Source of the DNA: a virus
DNA length: 55,022 nucleotides
Direction: 5' to 3' (one strand)
Virus record (IMG/VR): IMGVR_UViG_3300021335_000020
Coordinates: 1 to 55,022 of that record
Positions within the stretch are counted from its first letter, which is position 1. Every line of letters starts with the position of its first letter. Of the stretch, positions 6,791 through 16,123 are shown piece by piece. The translations under genes were made by a program, and so were the position numbers. The notes beneath the pieces are model-generated. The model saw only the letters and a list, made by a program, of their open reading frames with translations, was not told the DNA's origin and did not search any database.

Positions 6791-9700
6791 ATGGCTAGAA
6801 AAACCGTTATTAAAAAAATTGTTGTCGGACGTCCTATTAAAAGCGTTGATGCTACGTCTGTTGGCAATGCTAGCCAGTTAGCTAGTAATCCTCCATCATA
6901 CTATTTAGACTATACAAATTTTACTAATACACCAAACGTATTAGACTCTGCCGCAATTAACCAATTAATCGCGGCCGGTGGCGTAGATTCTTCAGAAATT
7001 CAAGCTATTATTGATTCTAACTATATCAATAATCTTTTAGACACCACTAAATTTCTTGATTCCGCAGAAGCAATTGCGTTAATAGATTCAGATTATATCC
7101 TTGCACGCGCATCTAATATTCAAAATCTAAGAGATAGTGGTGGAGATACAGTCTTTACCGGTAACTTAGTTCCGGTCACCGATAGCGGGTCATCATTAGG
7201 TACAGCGGATAAGAGATTTAAAGATCTATATCTATCTGGTACCACGCTTTACATTGGTGATGCGGCAATTGGTACTGATAATAACGTTGTTAAAGTATTT
7301 TCATTAGATGCAAGTGGAGCAATACAGTCTACTTTAGGTAAAATAGCTTTATTAGATTCCTCAGTATCCTCTAGTAATATATTTGACTTTGTTGACTCGG
7401 CCTACGTTAATGCAAGATTAGATACAACCCTATTCCTCGATTCAGCTGAAACTATATCACTTGTTGATTCTGATTATGTAGCCGCAAGAACATTTACACA
7501 ATCAGATATTGAAGCGTTTGCTCGGTCAGTATCTCTTGACTCTGCAGAAACTATTGCATTAATCGATTCAGCGTATGTAAATGCTAGACTCGACACGACT
7601 GCCTTTTTAGATTCGGCTGAAACTGTAGCACTAATTGATTCCGCATATGTAGCAGCAAGAACTTGGACACAAGCTCAGATTGAACAGTTTGCAAGTAACA
7701 TATTACTTGATTCTGCCGAAGCTGCTCGCTTAATAGACTCTGCCGTTAATGGTGTAATTGATGGAGCTCCTGGTGCACTCGATACTCTGAATGAGTTAGC
7801 AGCCGCACTTAACGATGACTCAAACGCCTTTAATACTCTAAACAATCTGATTGCTACTAAATTAACTGCTGCAGACTTTGATACACGATTTGATAGTGCA
7901 TTAGGTACTAAAACAACTGACAATGTAACTGAAGGATCTAATCTCTATTATACAGATACTCGTGTAAGCACACTTATCGATTCTGCGTACATTACAGCAC
8001 GAGCTTCTACTTTTGATTCTGCTGACGCAATTAATTTAATTGATTCAGATTATATTATAGCTAGACAATCTCCTGGCACAGATTCTGCACAAGTTGAAGC
8101 TATTGCAGCTGCTCTTATTGATTCTGATTATGTTGCAGCAAGACAAGCAGCAGGGGTTCTTAAGTTAGGTAATGTCACTGATGGCGCATTGACAGATGGT
8201 GCTATTCAAACATTAACATCTGATACAAAGATTGTAGATGCTATTGATGAATTAAATGAAGCAATGTTGAATGTGAGTAATAACACATTTGTGAGAGGTA
8301 ATACATTTGTAGGATCTCCTCTCGCTGGCGGTGAAGGTTTAAGTGTAACACTCAATATTACTGTAGATGGAAATGCTAATAGATTTGATGTTGATTGGGG
8401 AGATGGTAACCAAGACAATAATATTACAGACAGCACTCCTACTCATACATATTCATCTAATACTGGATCACCGTTTACAGTTACAGTAAGAGCATATAAT
8501 ACTAGTGGTTCTGGATCAGGGTCAGAAGCTACATTTGAAAGAACCGGGTATATTATTATTTACACAGCAGATCCGGTAGCAAATTATAATGTGTATGCGG
8601 CTTCAGCTGGTGGTTCACCTATCACATTCTGGCAAGATGGCGATACTGTATACTTTGAAAATAATACAACTAACACAACTATGGCAGATGTTACGTATCG
8701 TTGGATATGGGGTGATGGGTCACAAGATATTATCGATAGCGACAATGCGGCTGGTGGTGTAACTGGTCCAAGAATTGCGCATACATTTCCAGTATCAACA
8801 AATACAGATGTTCAACGAACAACTCAGTTAGAATTAACTGCACATACAACTGCAGATCCTACTGTTATTTCTGGTGGCGTCGACAAAAGTGATACCTTTG
8901 AAATTTATGATTCTTATAATGTTTCATATATTGTAGATGCATTAAGAAAAGTAAATAATTCTAGTACCTTTACCTTTACAGTTGAAAATACTGGACTAAC
9001 AGGAGTCGGTTCATATTCTACATATAACAACCAAATAAGACATAACTTTATTGGCGGTTCACAAACTATTAATGCAGGATCAAATGCAAGTGGTGATATT
9101 GGTCAGTCAATTAATAAAACATATAATCTTACTTCTACTCAGCAAACTAATGGAACTTCGGCATCGTTTAATAATAGTGCAGATTTAATTAGTAGACATG
9201 CAAATAGTCCGTTTTCGTCTAATACTCTAACTGTTACAGTTGAGCCTGAACTTATTTCTAGTATTTCTTTGTTAGCTGATACTGTAAGTGATGGTAGTAA
9301 TGACAATAATACTACATTATATAATTTTACAGATTTACTTGGAAGAGATAGAAGAGCAATTTCTGCTACTTTAGATATTGAAAATGGATCAGGTACTAAT
9401 TCAATTAATTTTGCCGGTGATCAAACGTTTACGAATGTAGCAGATGGTGCTACACAAAGTCATGCTGCTGGTACATGGTCGACCGGAACAAATACGGTAA
9501 CCGTCAGTTCAACATCTACGCCTGATACTATTTCACAATCAGATACGGCATCGGCAACATTTACTGTAAAAGCTGTTCCTACTGCACCAACTAAAATTAA
9601 TACTAAATCATTATCGATTGCAACATCACATACTGGTACGTTCCCACGATTATGTTATAACTATACTAGTAACGGCGGTCAAACTAATTTAACTGGCCAG

Positions 9701-11224
9701 AATTTAGAAAATACTGGCAGCGGTACCTTTACGCGTATAACCACACAAAATTGGCAAACTAATGATATAACAAATATTGATCATCAGAATGGTGGTCTTG
9801 TTGAAGCATTTAGATATGTTAACGGTGGCTCACAACAAGGAATTGGTAGCGTAACTACAACTACAGCTTTATCGCAAACAGGTCTTTACAATCAGTTGCG
9901 TATCGTAGAGCAAAGGGATATGCACGAAGCAGATGCTACTATCCCTAGTGAATTTTATAAAGTATATAATTTGCGTGTAGAAGGTGTACCAAATAATTTA
10001 GCTTATGGATTAAATCAAGTTACGGCTAAAAATAACTTCGGTGCGCCTGACGGATTAATAGAAACTTCTAATCGAGCTAACTTTGTTAAAGATACGGGCA
10101 ATGTAGTTACAATAGAAAACCCTGGCAGTGTTGCCGAAGTTTCTTCAGCTGGCCGTAGATACATTGGTGGAGTGCCATATATTAATTCAGGATCTTCTTC
10201 AGGAATAATCTACAGTGCCATTCAGGTGCGTCGTCTAACTACTGAATGTTACACAAATCAAACTAATATTTTAGAAATTGATTTTGACGCAAATCAAGAA
10301 GGTACCAGCGGCGCGATTGTGCCTAACACTGATTATACGTATTTAGATATTGTTAACAATACTGAAATGTATAATTCATCACCATACGCATATATTGGTC
10401 AATCTTCTAATTACTCATTAAAAGCATTAAACGTATCTATCAATAATAACATAAGATCTGTCGGTAACCTAAAAGTTCGTGCTAGAAATGTTAATGGAAT
10501 TTCTTCGTACTCATCTCATCCAGTTTCAATCAGAGTATATAACACTTCATCAATTGTCGGTATTAATGAAACTGATATTAGTGTATCTAACTCTTTAGGT
10601 AATGGTGCATATTCGAATAACGGAATTAGATCTAGAGCTTTTAGCGCAGATACTACTGACAATCCATCATACACAGGTTCTACAAACTTTTATAGTTCAT
10701 CTGTTTACGATAACCAGTCCGCTATTCCTGGAGGAAGCGGAGGAACTAAAGAAGCCGGTGTTAATATCGACGGAGAAATTAATTATGATGTAACTGATTA
10801 CTCGACAAATATGGTACCAGCTGGACCAGATAGAAGCAGTGATACAGGTACACAATACTTTACTTTTGCATTCCAACGTGGAGGTGTAGCTCAGTTTAAT
10901 ATTGATATCACATCATCAGGAATTGCTGGCTGTTGGATAGCATTACCTGGTGCTGGAACTGATACATCATCTACTCTTAATGGCTGGTTAGATACTAATA
11001 TTGTTTATAATGGTGTAGGTTTGCCCGGCGCCGGAACTGGTGGTAATGGATCTAATGGAGTTGCGAGAACAGGTTCAGATAAAATAGCATCTAATACAAG
11101 CCTTAGCGGAAGCTATCGCATGAACTTAGGTACAGCAAATATGTCAAGTTCAACTAATAACGTATGTTTAGTTAGAATAGCTTTGACTTCAGGTCAAAGT
11201 ATCACTTCACTCGGAATCTCATAA
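6791..11224 (+). CDS. Large modular tail fibre/adhesin with PKD-like domains, 1477 aa
   Basis: Residues 1 to about 480 are built from repeats of the form LDSAETIALIDSAYVNAR, with nine [IV]DSxY[VI] cores. A fibre motif GTADKRFKDLYLSG lies near residue 145, and a helical GAPGALDTLNELAAAL segment near 325. Two PKD/Ig-like domains follow, recognised by VDWGDGNQDN (about residue 535) and WIWGDGSQDI (about 640). The C-terminal half is a long Ser/Thr/Asn-rich beta region with ETSNRANFVKD and AGRRYIGGVPY elements seen in adhesin tips. It has no enzymatic motif. A weak AGGATA ribosome site precedes the ATG. The protein is expected to be a trimeric fibre that contacts the host; PKD folds usually act as spacers or carbohydrate-contact domains. 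Confidence 0.75.
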   Translation: MARKTVIKKIVVGRPIKSVDATSVGNASQLASNPPSYYLDYTNFTNTPNVLDSAAINQLIAAGGVDSSEIQAIIDSNYINNLLDTTKFLDSAEAIALIDSDYILARASNIQNLRDSGGDTVFTGNLVPVTDSGSSLGTADKRFKDLYLSGTTLYIGDAAIGTDNNVVKVFSLDASGAIQSTLGKIALLDSSVSSSNIFDFVDSAYVNARLDTTLFLDSAETISLVDSDYVAARTFTQSDIEAFARSVSLDSAETIALIDSAYVNARLDTTAFLDSAETVALIDSAYVAARTWTQAQIEQFASNILLDSAEAARLIDSAVNGVIDGAPGALDTLNELAAALNDDSNAFNTLNNLIATKLTAADFDTRFDSALGTKTTDNVTEGSNLYYTDTRVSTLIDSAYITARASTFDSADAINLIDSDYIIARQSPGTDSAQVEAIAAALIDSDYVAARQAAGVLKLGNVTDGALTDGAIQTLTSDTKIVDAIDELNEAMLNVSNNTFVRGNTFVGSPLAGGEGLSVTLNITVDGNANRFDVDWGDGNQDNNITDSTPTHTYSSNTGSPFTVTVRAYNTSGSGSGSEATFERTGYIIIYTADPVANYNVYAASAGGSPITFWQDGDTVYFENNTTNTTMADVTYRWIWGDGSQDIIDSDNAAGGVTGPRIAHTFPVSTNTDVQRTTQLELTAHTTADPTVISGGVDKSDTFEIYDSYNVSYIVDALRKVNNSSTFTFTVENTGLTGVGSYSTYNNQIRHNFIGGSQTINAGSNASGDIGQSINKTYNLTSTQQTNGTSASFNNSADLISRHANSPFSSNTLTVTVEPELISSISLLADTVSDGSNDNNTTLYNFTDLLGRDRRAISATLDIENGSGTNSINFAGDQTFTNVADGATQSHAAGTWSTGTNTVTVSSTSTPDTISQSDTASATFTVKAVPTAPTKINTKSLSIATSHTGTFPRLCYNYTSNGGQTNLTGQNLENTGSGTFTRITTQNWQTNDITNIDHQNGGLVEAFRYVNGGSQQGIGSVTTTTALSQTGLYNQLRIVEQRDMHEADATIPSEFYKVYNLRVEGVPNNLAYGLNQVTAKNNFGAPDGLIETSNRANFVKDTGNVVTIENPGSVAEVSSAGRRYIGGVPYINSGSSSGIIYSAIQVRRLTTECYTNQTNILEIDFDANQEGTSGAIVPNTDYTYLDIVNNTEMYNSSPYAYIGQSSNYSLKALNVSINNNIRSVGNLKVRARNVNGISSYSSHPVSIRVYNTSSIVGINETDISVSNSLGNGAYSNNGIRSRAFSADTTDNPSYTGSTNFYSSSVYDNQSAIPGGSGGTKEAGVNIDGEINYDVTDYSTNMVPAGPDRSSDTGTQYFTFAFQRGGVAQFNIDITSSGIAGCWIALPGAGTDTSSTLNGWLDTNIVYNGVGLPGAGTGGNGSNGVARTGSDKIASNTSLSGSYRMNLGTANMSSSTNNVCLVRIALTSGQSITSLGIS

Positions 11225-11233
11225 GGATAAACA

Positions 11234-12127
11234 ATGGCTATTTCAGATGATCAGAAACTAGACCTACTCTTCAAGAAGATTGGATTTGGAGTTGCTAAAA
11301 CTGATGTTAATAACAGTAAAGCAGCATCAAACGAGGCTATTGCAAGTCCTTTATTAATTAGAGGAGATAGCGTTTGGAATGAAGCTGATCAAATTCCCGG
11401 AGTTAAGCCTTCTGCGAGTAATTCTTATGTTACTGTGTATAGTGACAGTACCAGCAATACAGTTGAAACAACTGAAGATAATACAGCATCTAATAACAGA
11501 ACGTGGTTAACAGGGCTTACAAATTGGATACCTCCTGAATTTGGAGCTTCTTATTTAATTAGTGTATATGCCGCAGCAAGTGGGACTTCTGATCCTGAAA
11601 CGAGCGGCACTCGTTTGTTTGGTGGTGGATCTGGTAACGATGATGAGTGGTATTTTGACTATGCAGCCGGTGTTCTTAACTTTATTGGTGACAATTTGCC
11701 ATCTGATATTGGTACTAGTACAAGCAATGTAATTTATATTGTAGGTGCTAGATATACTGGAACTTTAGGTGTGGGTAACCTAACAGTTGAAGCCGCATTA
11801 TCAAAAAATGTTGCCAACACTGTTGATTCTGATTTAACTTCTGCTAGTGTAGATCAGATCATTGACACTTTTCATATGGATAGTGCAAGAACATGCAAAT
11901 ACATTATTCAATTAGAACACGATTCAGATTTCAAATATCACTCTACTGAAATTCTTTTAACACACAACGATACCGATGTTTTCTTTACTGAATATGCAAT
12001 TGTACAAACCGATTCATCATTAGGAGATTTCTCTGCTACAAAGATAGGAAATAACATTAGTCTAACAGTTTCTCCCGCATATACAAATACGGGAATAAAG
12101 GCAAAAAGAATTACAATTGACGACTAA
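11234..12127 (+). CDS. Fibre-associated structural protein, 297 aa
   Basis: The N-terminal 55 residues (MAISDDQKLDLLFKKIGFGVAKT and following) form a helical domain of a type found in structural proteins of marine T4-like phages. The rest is beta-rich, with WYFDYAAGVLNFIGDNLP and a VIYIVGARYTG strand. It lies 9 bases after the large PKD fibre gene and is the last gene before a new late promoter. The length and lack of repeats suggest an adaptor or collar segment rather than a fibre shaft. Assignment to a T4 gene is not possible. Confidence 0.6.
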   Translation: MAISDDQKLDLLFKKIGFGVAKTDVNNSKAASNEAIASPLLIRGDSVWNEADQIPGVKPSASNSYVTVYSDSTSNTVETTEDNTASNNRTWLTGLTNWIPPEFGASYLISVYAAASGTSDPETSGTRLFGGGSGNDDEWYFDYAAGVLNFIGDNLPSDIGTSTSNVIYIVGARYTGTLGVGNLTVEAALSKNVANTVDSDLTSASVDQIIDTFHMDSARTCKYIIQLEHDSDFKYHSTEILLTHNDTDVFFTEYAIVQTDSSLGDFSATKIGNNISLTVSPAYTNTGIKAKRITIDD

Positions 12128-12145
12128 AATTGAAATGAGAATCTT

Positions 12146-12153
12146 TATAAATA
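12146..12153 (+). promoter_or_regulatory. T4-type late promoter box
   Basis: A perfect TATAAATA lies in the 56-base gap after 12127, 30 bases before the ATG at 12184. A GAGG ribosome site stands at 12172-12175. Confidence 0.65.
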
Positions 12154-12183
12154 CTATCAAGAATTCAGTTCGAGGAATTGGTG

Positions 12184-12510
12184 ATGGCAACCACTAAAAG
12201 AAATTTTATAGTAAAAAGTGGACTTGAAGTAGCCGACTCGGCAGTAATTTCTGGCACCCTATCGGCGTCAGGATTGAATTACCCAACAACAGATGGTGAT
12301 GTGTCTGATGTTGTAAAAACGGACGGAAGCGGTAATCTGTCCTTAGGTAAATTATCATTGAATAATCTTTCAGATATTGATATAGTGAGTCTTCAAGAAG
12401 GAGGCCTTTTACAATATGATTCTGATAATGGAAAGTTTATTGCGAGTAAAGACGAATCTAGATTTAATACTAAACCCGCTAAGATACATTCAGACGGAGG
12501 CTTTTTCTAA
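12184..12510 (+). CDS. Short fibre-like structural protein, 108 aa
   Basis: ATG at 12184 is preferred to in-frame TTG and GTG codons just upstream because GAGG stands eight bases before it. The product begins MATTKRNFIVKSGLEVADSA, a fibre N-terminus also common in marine phage proteins, then has repeat-like segments (TDGSGNLSLGKLSLNNLSDI) and ends with PAKIHSDGGFF. It has no enzymatic motif. Its stop overlaps the next ATG by one base (TAATG), so it is coupled to the 909-residue fibre gene. It probably forms the proximal joint of that fibre. Confidence 0.6.
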   Translation: MATTKRNFIVKSGLEVADSAVISGTLSASGLNYPTTDGDVSDVVKTDGSGNLSLGKLSLNNLSDIDIVSLQEGGLLQYDSDNGKFIASKDESRFNTKPAKIHSDGGFF

Positions 12511-15239
12511 TGTCATCTATTATCAAAATTAAAAGAAGTGGCGTTACCGGTAGTCCTAGTGCTCTAGGATCTGGTGAACTCGCCTATTCTTATTATTCTG
12601 GATCAGGAGGTGACCGCTTATACATCGGCACCGGTACAGAAAATGAGAGTGGCGAAGCCCAAAACCTAGCAGTTATTGGTGGTAAATATTTCACCGATAT
12701 GTTGGACCACGCAGCTGGTACAACAACTGCTTCTAGTGCTATTATCACAGACGCTAATAACGCTATCTCAGAATTAACTGTTGACAATATTACTCTTGAT
12801 GGTAATACTATTGCAACAAGTTCTGGTAACTTAACATTAAACCCAACTGGTTCAATTGACGCGAGCAGCAATGCTATCTTAAACGTCACTGATCCTACAA
12901 CTGCTCAAGGCGCTGCTACTAAAGCATATGTCGATGCGCAGGTTGGTTCTTCCACAATCACACTTTCAGACGGTTCTGTAGCTGAAGTCATCGATCTTAA
13001 TGATTCCGATGTTATCTTTGGTGAAGAAACTGCAAGCTCATATAATGGTTCTGGTGACGTAACAGTTGCCTTAGTATCAGGTGAGATGCTGATTGGTTTG
13101 AGAGACGTAGGTCCGCACACTGGTTCAGGTACAACATCATACGGTTCTGCTACTCAAGTTCCTACAATTTCTGTTAACAGAAAAGGTCAGATCACTGCAG
13201 TAACAGAAACTACTATCGCAAGCTCAATGAGTGTTGCCGGTGATGGTTCAACATCTGCTACAGTTAATCTGCTTACAGACACTCTAACATTTACTGGTGG
13301 AACTGGTATCGCATCTGTCGCTCTCGACGCTTCAGACGACACTACAGACACCGTAACAGTAACTGCAGACGTAGCTACTGCAAGCGCACTTGGTGTGGCA
13401 TCGTTTGCTTCTGCAGACTTTGATGTTAGCACTGGTGCAGTATCAATCAAGAACGGTGGCGTTTCAAATGACCAGTTAGCTGGATCAATTGCTAACGGTA
13501 AGTTGGCCAACTCCGCTATTTCTGTAACAGACGGGGTAACACCTGCTACTATTGCTCTAGGCTCAGGCGCTGGAAGCACAATAACCTTTGCCGCTGGCAC
13601 TGGTTTAAGTGTTGAAACAACCAGTGGCGGTCAAGTCACATTTAGTGGTGACGATGCTTCAACCTCACAAAAAGGTATTGCATCATTCGACACTAACCAC
13701 TTTACAGTAACTAGTGGTGCAGTAACAATTACTGATGGAACTATCGATGCTGATGCATTAGCTAGTACATTGGATCTGTCTGGTAAAACAGTCAGTGTTG
13801 CCACTCCATCTGCAGACGCACATGCATCTACAAAGAAATATGTAGATGACCAACTTGCTGGTGCTACAGGTGCTAACCTTGATCTCAGCAGCAAGTCAAC
13901 GAGTGATCTGAGTGAAGGTACTAACCTTTACTATACATCAGCTCGTGCTGATAGTGATGCAAGAAATGCACATACAGTAACAACTGCTTCCGCTTCTGGC
14001 GCAGGCAGCCTGGCATACCAGCCTTCTACTGGTGTATTTACGTTTACTCCAGCCGCCGCTTCTGCGGCACTTGACGCTCTGTCAGGCGCTAATGGTATTA
14101 TTTACGATTCGGCTACTACGCAGTTTACTCTTGATGATACCCACGACGCCACCTTTAACACCATTACAACTGCTGGTGATGCTACCATCGGTGGTAATCT
14201 GGTTGTTCAAGGTACAACTACAACCATCAATACTGAAACATTAACAACAACTGATCCGTTAATGCACCTTGCCGATTCTAACGATGCTGGCGATGTGGTT
14301 GACATCGGTTTCATTGCTAAGTATAACGATGGTTCAGCTAAGCACACTGGTTTCTTCCGTGATGCTACAGACGGTAAATATAAGATCTTTGATGGTGTCG
14401 CTGATGCCGATCAAGGAGACGATGATAATACCGTTGCAACTACAGCATCTGGTTACACAGCTGCAACAATGGTTGCAGGCACATTTGAAGGTAACTTAAC
14501 CGGTAACGTAACTGGTACAGTATCTTCACTTTCTAACCATGACACATCAGCTCTTGCTGAAGATCCATCTGCTACTACTAGCAGTGGAACAATGTACTTC
14601 ACAAATGCTCGTGCAATTGCTGCTCTGAGTGCTGGTACAGGTATTGGTATTACTGGTGGTGGTGCAATCAGTGCTGACGTTGCTACTACAAGTGCCTTAG
14701 GTATTGCAAGCTTTGCAACAGCAGACTTCGGTGTATCAGCTGGTGCGGTAAGTCTTGCAGATACAGTTGTTAAAGCAGTAACCGCTGGTACAGATGCTAT
14801 TACTCCTAGCTCACATGGTATTACTATTACTGGTAATGCTACGCAAGGTGTAAGTGTTTCTGGATCTGGTTCGACAGCTACAGTAACTGTAGGTGATGCC
14901 ACAGTATCATCCAAAGGTGTTGCATCATTCGCAACAGCTAACTTTACGGTAACTGGTGGTGAAGTAACAACTAAAGCAATTACTGTTACTACATCAACTA
15001 ACGATACCATTACTATCGATGCAGGTGGTACCGGTGACGGTTCTACTGGCGGTCTATCGTTTGCTGATACACATTCTTCAGCAAATATTAGTACGCATGT
15101 TGTTGGTAACGAAATCCAAATCAGACAGTCTGCTGCTAGCACGTCTGTCCGAGGCGCTGCATTGTTTGCAGACTCTGATTTCGAAGTCGACGGTGCCGGT
15201 GCAATTGCTATTAAAGCAATCGACGGTGGTACATTCTAG
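12510..15239 (+). CDS. Tail fibre with five internal beta repeats, 909 aa
   Basis: The N-terminus (IKIKRSGVTGSPSALGSGEL to RLYIGTG) resembles the N-terminal domain of the Bordetella phage major tropism determinant, which anchors receptor-binding trimers. The shaft carries five copies of a repeat of the form SALGIASFATADFGVSAGAV, near residues 295, 390, 730, 805 and 880. A fibre module from about residue 585 contains PLMHLADSNDAGDVVDIGF and HTGFFRDATDGKY. The shaft lacks cysteine. A long minus-strand frame opposite it reflects composition only. It is the last gene before a hairpin and a new late promoter. The receptor is unknown. Confidence 0.75.
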   Translation: MSSIIKIKRSGVTGSPSALGSGELAYSYYSGSGGDRLYIGTGTENESGEAQNLAVIGGKYFTDMLDHAAGTTTASSAIITDANNAISELTVDNITLDGNTIATSSGNLTLNPTGSIDASSNAILNVTDPTTAQGAATKAYVDAQVGSSTITLSDGSVAEVIDLNDSDVIFGEETASSYNGSGDVTVALVSGEMLIGLRDVGPHTGSGTTSYGSATQVPTISVNRKGQITAVTETTIASSMSVAGDGSTSATVNLLTDTLTFTGGTGIASVALDASDDTTDTVTVTADVATASALGVASFASADFDVSTGAVSIKNGGVSNDQLAGSIANGKLANSAISVTDGVTPATIALGSGAGSTITFAAGTGLSVETTSGGQVTFSGDDASTSQKGIASFDTNHFTVTSGAVTITDGTIDADALASTLDLSGKTVSVATPSADAHASTKKYVDDQLAGATGANLDLSSKSTSDLSEGTNLYYTSARADSDARNAHTVTTASASGAGSLAYQPSTGVFTFTPAAASAALDALSGANGIIYDSATTQFTLDDTHDATFNTITTAGDATIGGNLVVQGTTTTINTETLTTTDPLMHLADSNDAGDVVDIGFIAKYNDGSAKHTGFFRDATDGKYKIFDGVADADQGDDDNTVATTASGYTAATMVAGTFEGNLTGNVTGTVSSLSNHDTSALAEDPSATTSSGTMYFTNARAIAALSAGTGIGITGGGAISADVATTSALGIASFATADFGVSAGAVSLADTVVKAVTAGTDAITPSSHGITITGNATQGVSVSGSGSTATVTVGDATVSSKGVASFATANFTVTGGEVTTKAITVTTSTNDTITIDAGGTGDGSTGGLSFADTHSSANISTHVVGNEIQIRQSAASTSVRGAALFADSDFEVDGAGAIAIKAIDGGTF

Positions 15240-15250
15240 TATTAAACTAG

Positions 15251-15258
15251 TATAAATA
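15251..15258 (+). promoter_or_regulatory. T4-type late promoter box
   Basis: A perfect TATAAATA lies 11 bases after the 909-residue fibre gene. The expected start, about 6 bases downstream, coincides with the first base of a perfect hairpin at 15265. Confidence 0.65.
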
Positions 15259-15264
15259 ACTACA

Positions 15265-15292
15265 AGTCGGAGGACTTTTTAGTCCTCCGACT
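15265..15292 (+). terminator. Perfect 12-bp hairpin at the start of a late transcript
   Basis: AGTCGGAGGACT (15265-15276) pairs fully with 15281-15292 around a TTTT loop. There is no T-run after the stem, which argues against a classic intrinsic terminator for the upstream gene. Its placement at the predicted 5' end of the next late mRNA suggests a 5'-stabilising hairpin or a dual function. Confidence 0.6.
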
Positions 15293-15322
15293 ATAAACAA
15301 AATGCCTTTTTAGGAAATCGTA

Positions 15323-16096
15323 ATGTCTACTATTAAGATTAAAAAGTCCAGTGTTTCTGGTCGTATTCCATCGTCCTCCGATTTGGATTACGGCGAACTT
15401 GCCATCAACATCGCTGATGGCAAATTATATTTTAAAAACTCATCAAATGTTATCCAATCATTCAACACTAGTTTCTCAGACTCTAGTGGTGTAGTTGGTC
15501 TTGTTGACTCTGATTTTGTACAATCAAGACAAGCCGCGGGTTTAGATTCTGCAGATGTTATAGCGCTTGCTGCTAGCATTGAGAATCAGGCTTTTAACAG
15601 GTTTTTAGTATCAGGACAATTCGATGTTGTTGCCGACAGTACACAAGATACTGTCACCTTTGCCGCAGGCGATAATATCACAATTACTACCACACCGGAC
15701 GACGACACTATTACGTTTGCAACTACTGCGTTGGATTCGAGTGCCGTAACATCTTTAATTGATTCATCCTATGTCCAGGCAAGACAAACTTTAGGCGGTG
15801 GCACTTTCTCTGATTCTGCCGCCGTCTCATCTCTTATTGACTCTTCTTATGTAGAAGCAAGAGTCCCAACTAGTTCAAATAGTTTTAGTACAGTTGCTGT
15901 AGCTGGAGTTGGAAGTACAGTAGCGGATCAAGCCGGTGATACGCTTAATTTAACTGCCGGTACAAATATAACAATGGCCGTTGATACTTCAACAGATACA
16001 ATTACTATCAACTCTACAGCTTCAGCCACCGGTACGCTAGACTTTGGTACAATTTCTGCTCCGGCTGGTTTCACACTTGATCTCGGCGCAATATAA
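15323..16096 (+). CDS. Fibre protein with Mtd-like N-terminus and DSxYVxAR repeats, 257 aa
   Basis: The start MSTIKIKKSSVSGRIPSSSD and the following YGELAINIADGKLYFKN match the N-terminal fold pattern of the fibre genes on either side. Three repeat cores follow (VDSDFVQSRQ, IDSSYVQARQ, IDSSYVEARV), then beta segments such as AGTNITMAVDTSTDTITI, each a shorter version of shaft repeats in the 1477- and 2616-residue proteins. It ends GFTLDLGAI. It has its own late promoter and a 5' hairpin. It may be a short fibre or an adaptor for the next, giant fibre. There is no enzymatic motif. Confidence 0.65.
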   Translation: MSTIKIKKSSVSGRIPSSSDLDYGELAINIADGKLYFKNSSNVIQSFNTSFSDSSGVVGLVDSDFVQSRQAAGLDSADVIALAASIENQAFNRFLVSGQFDVVADSTQDTVTFAAGDNITITTTPDDDTITFATTALDSSAVTSLIDSSYVQARQTLGGGTFSDSAAVSSLIDSSYVEARVPTSSNSFSTVAVAGVGSTVADQAGDTLNLTAGTNITMAVDTSTDTITINSTASATGTLDFGTISAPAGFTLDLGAI

Positions 16097-16099
16097 ATA
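16092..16099 (+). promoter_or_regulatory. T4-type late promoter box overlapping a stop codon
   Basis: A perfect TATAAATA contains the TAA stop (16094-16096) of the upstream gene. It would drive the giant fibre gene at 16124 and the neck and terminase genes behind it. No other late box is seen before 32005. Confidence 0.65.
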
Positions 16100-16123
16100 A
16101 GGTAAAATTTAGGGTTACAACTT

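Noticed and set aside
12593-15142. Long minus-strand open frames opposite the 909-residue fibre gene (and others opposite the giant fibre)
   Set aside because: They follow from Ser/Thr/Gly-rich codons on the plus strand, lack ribosome sites and resemble no protein.
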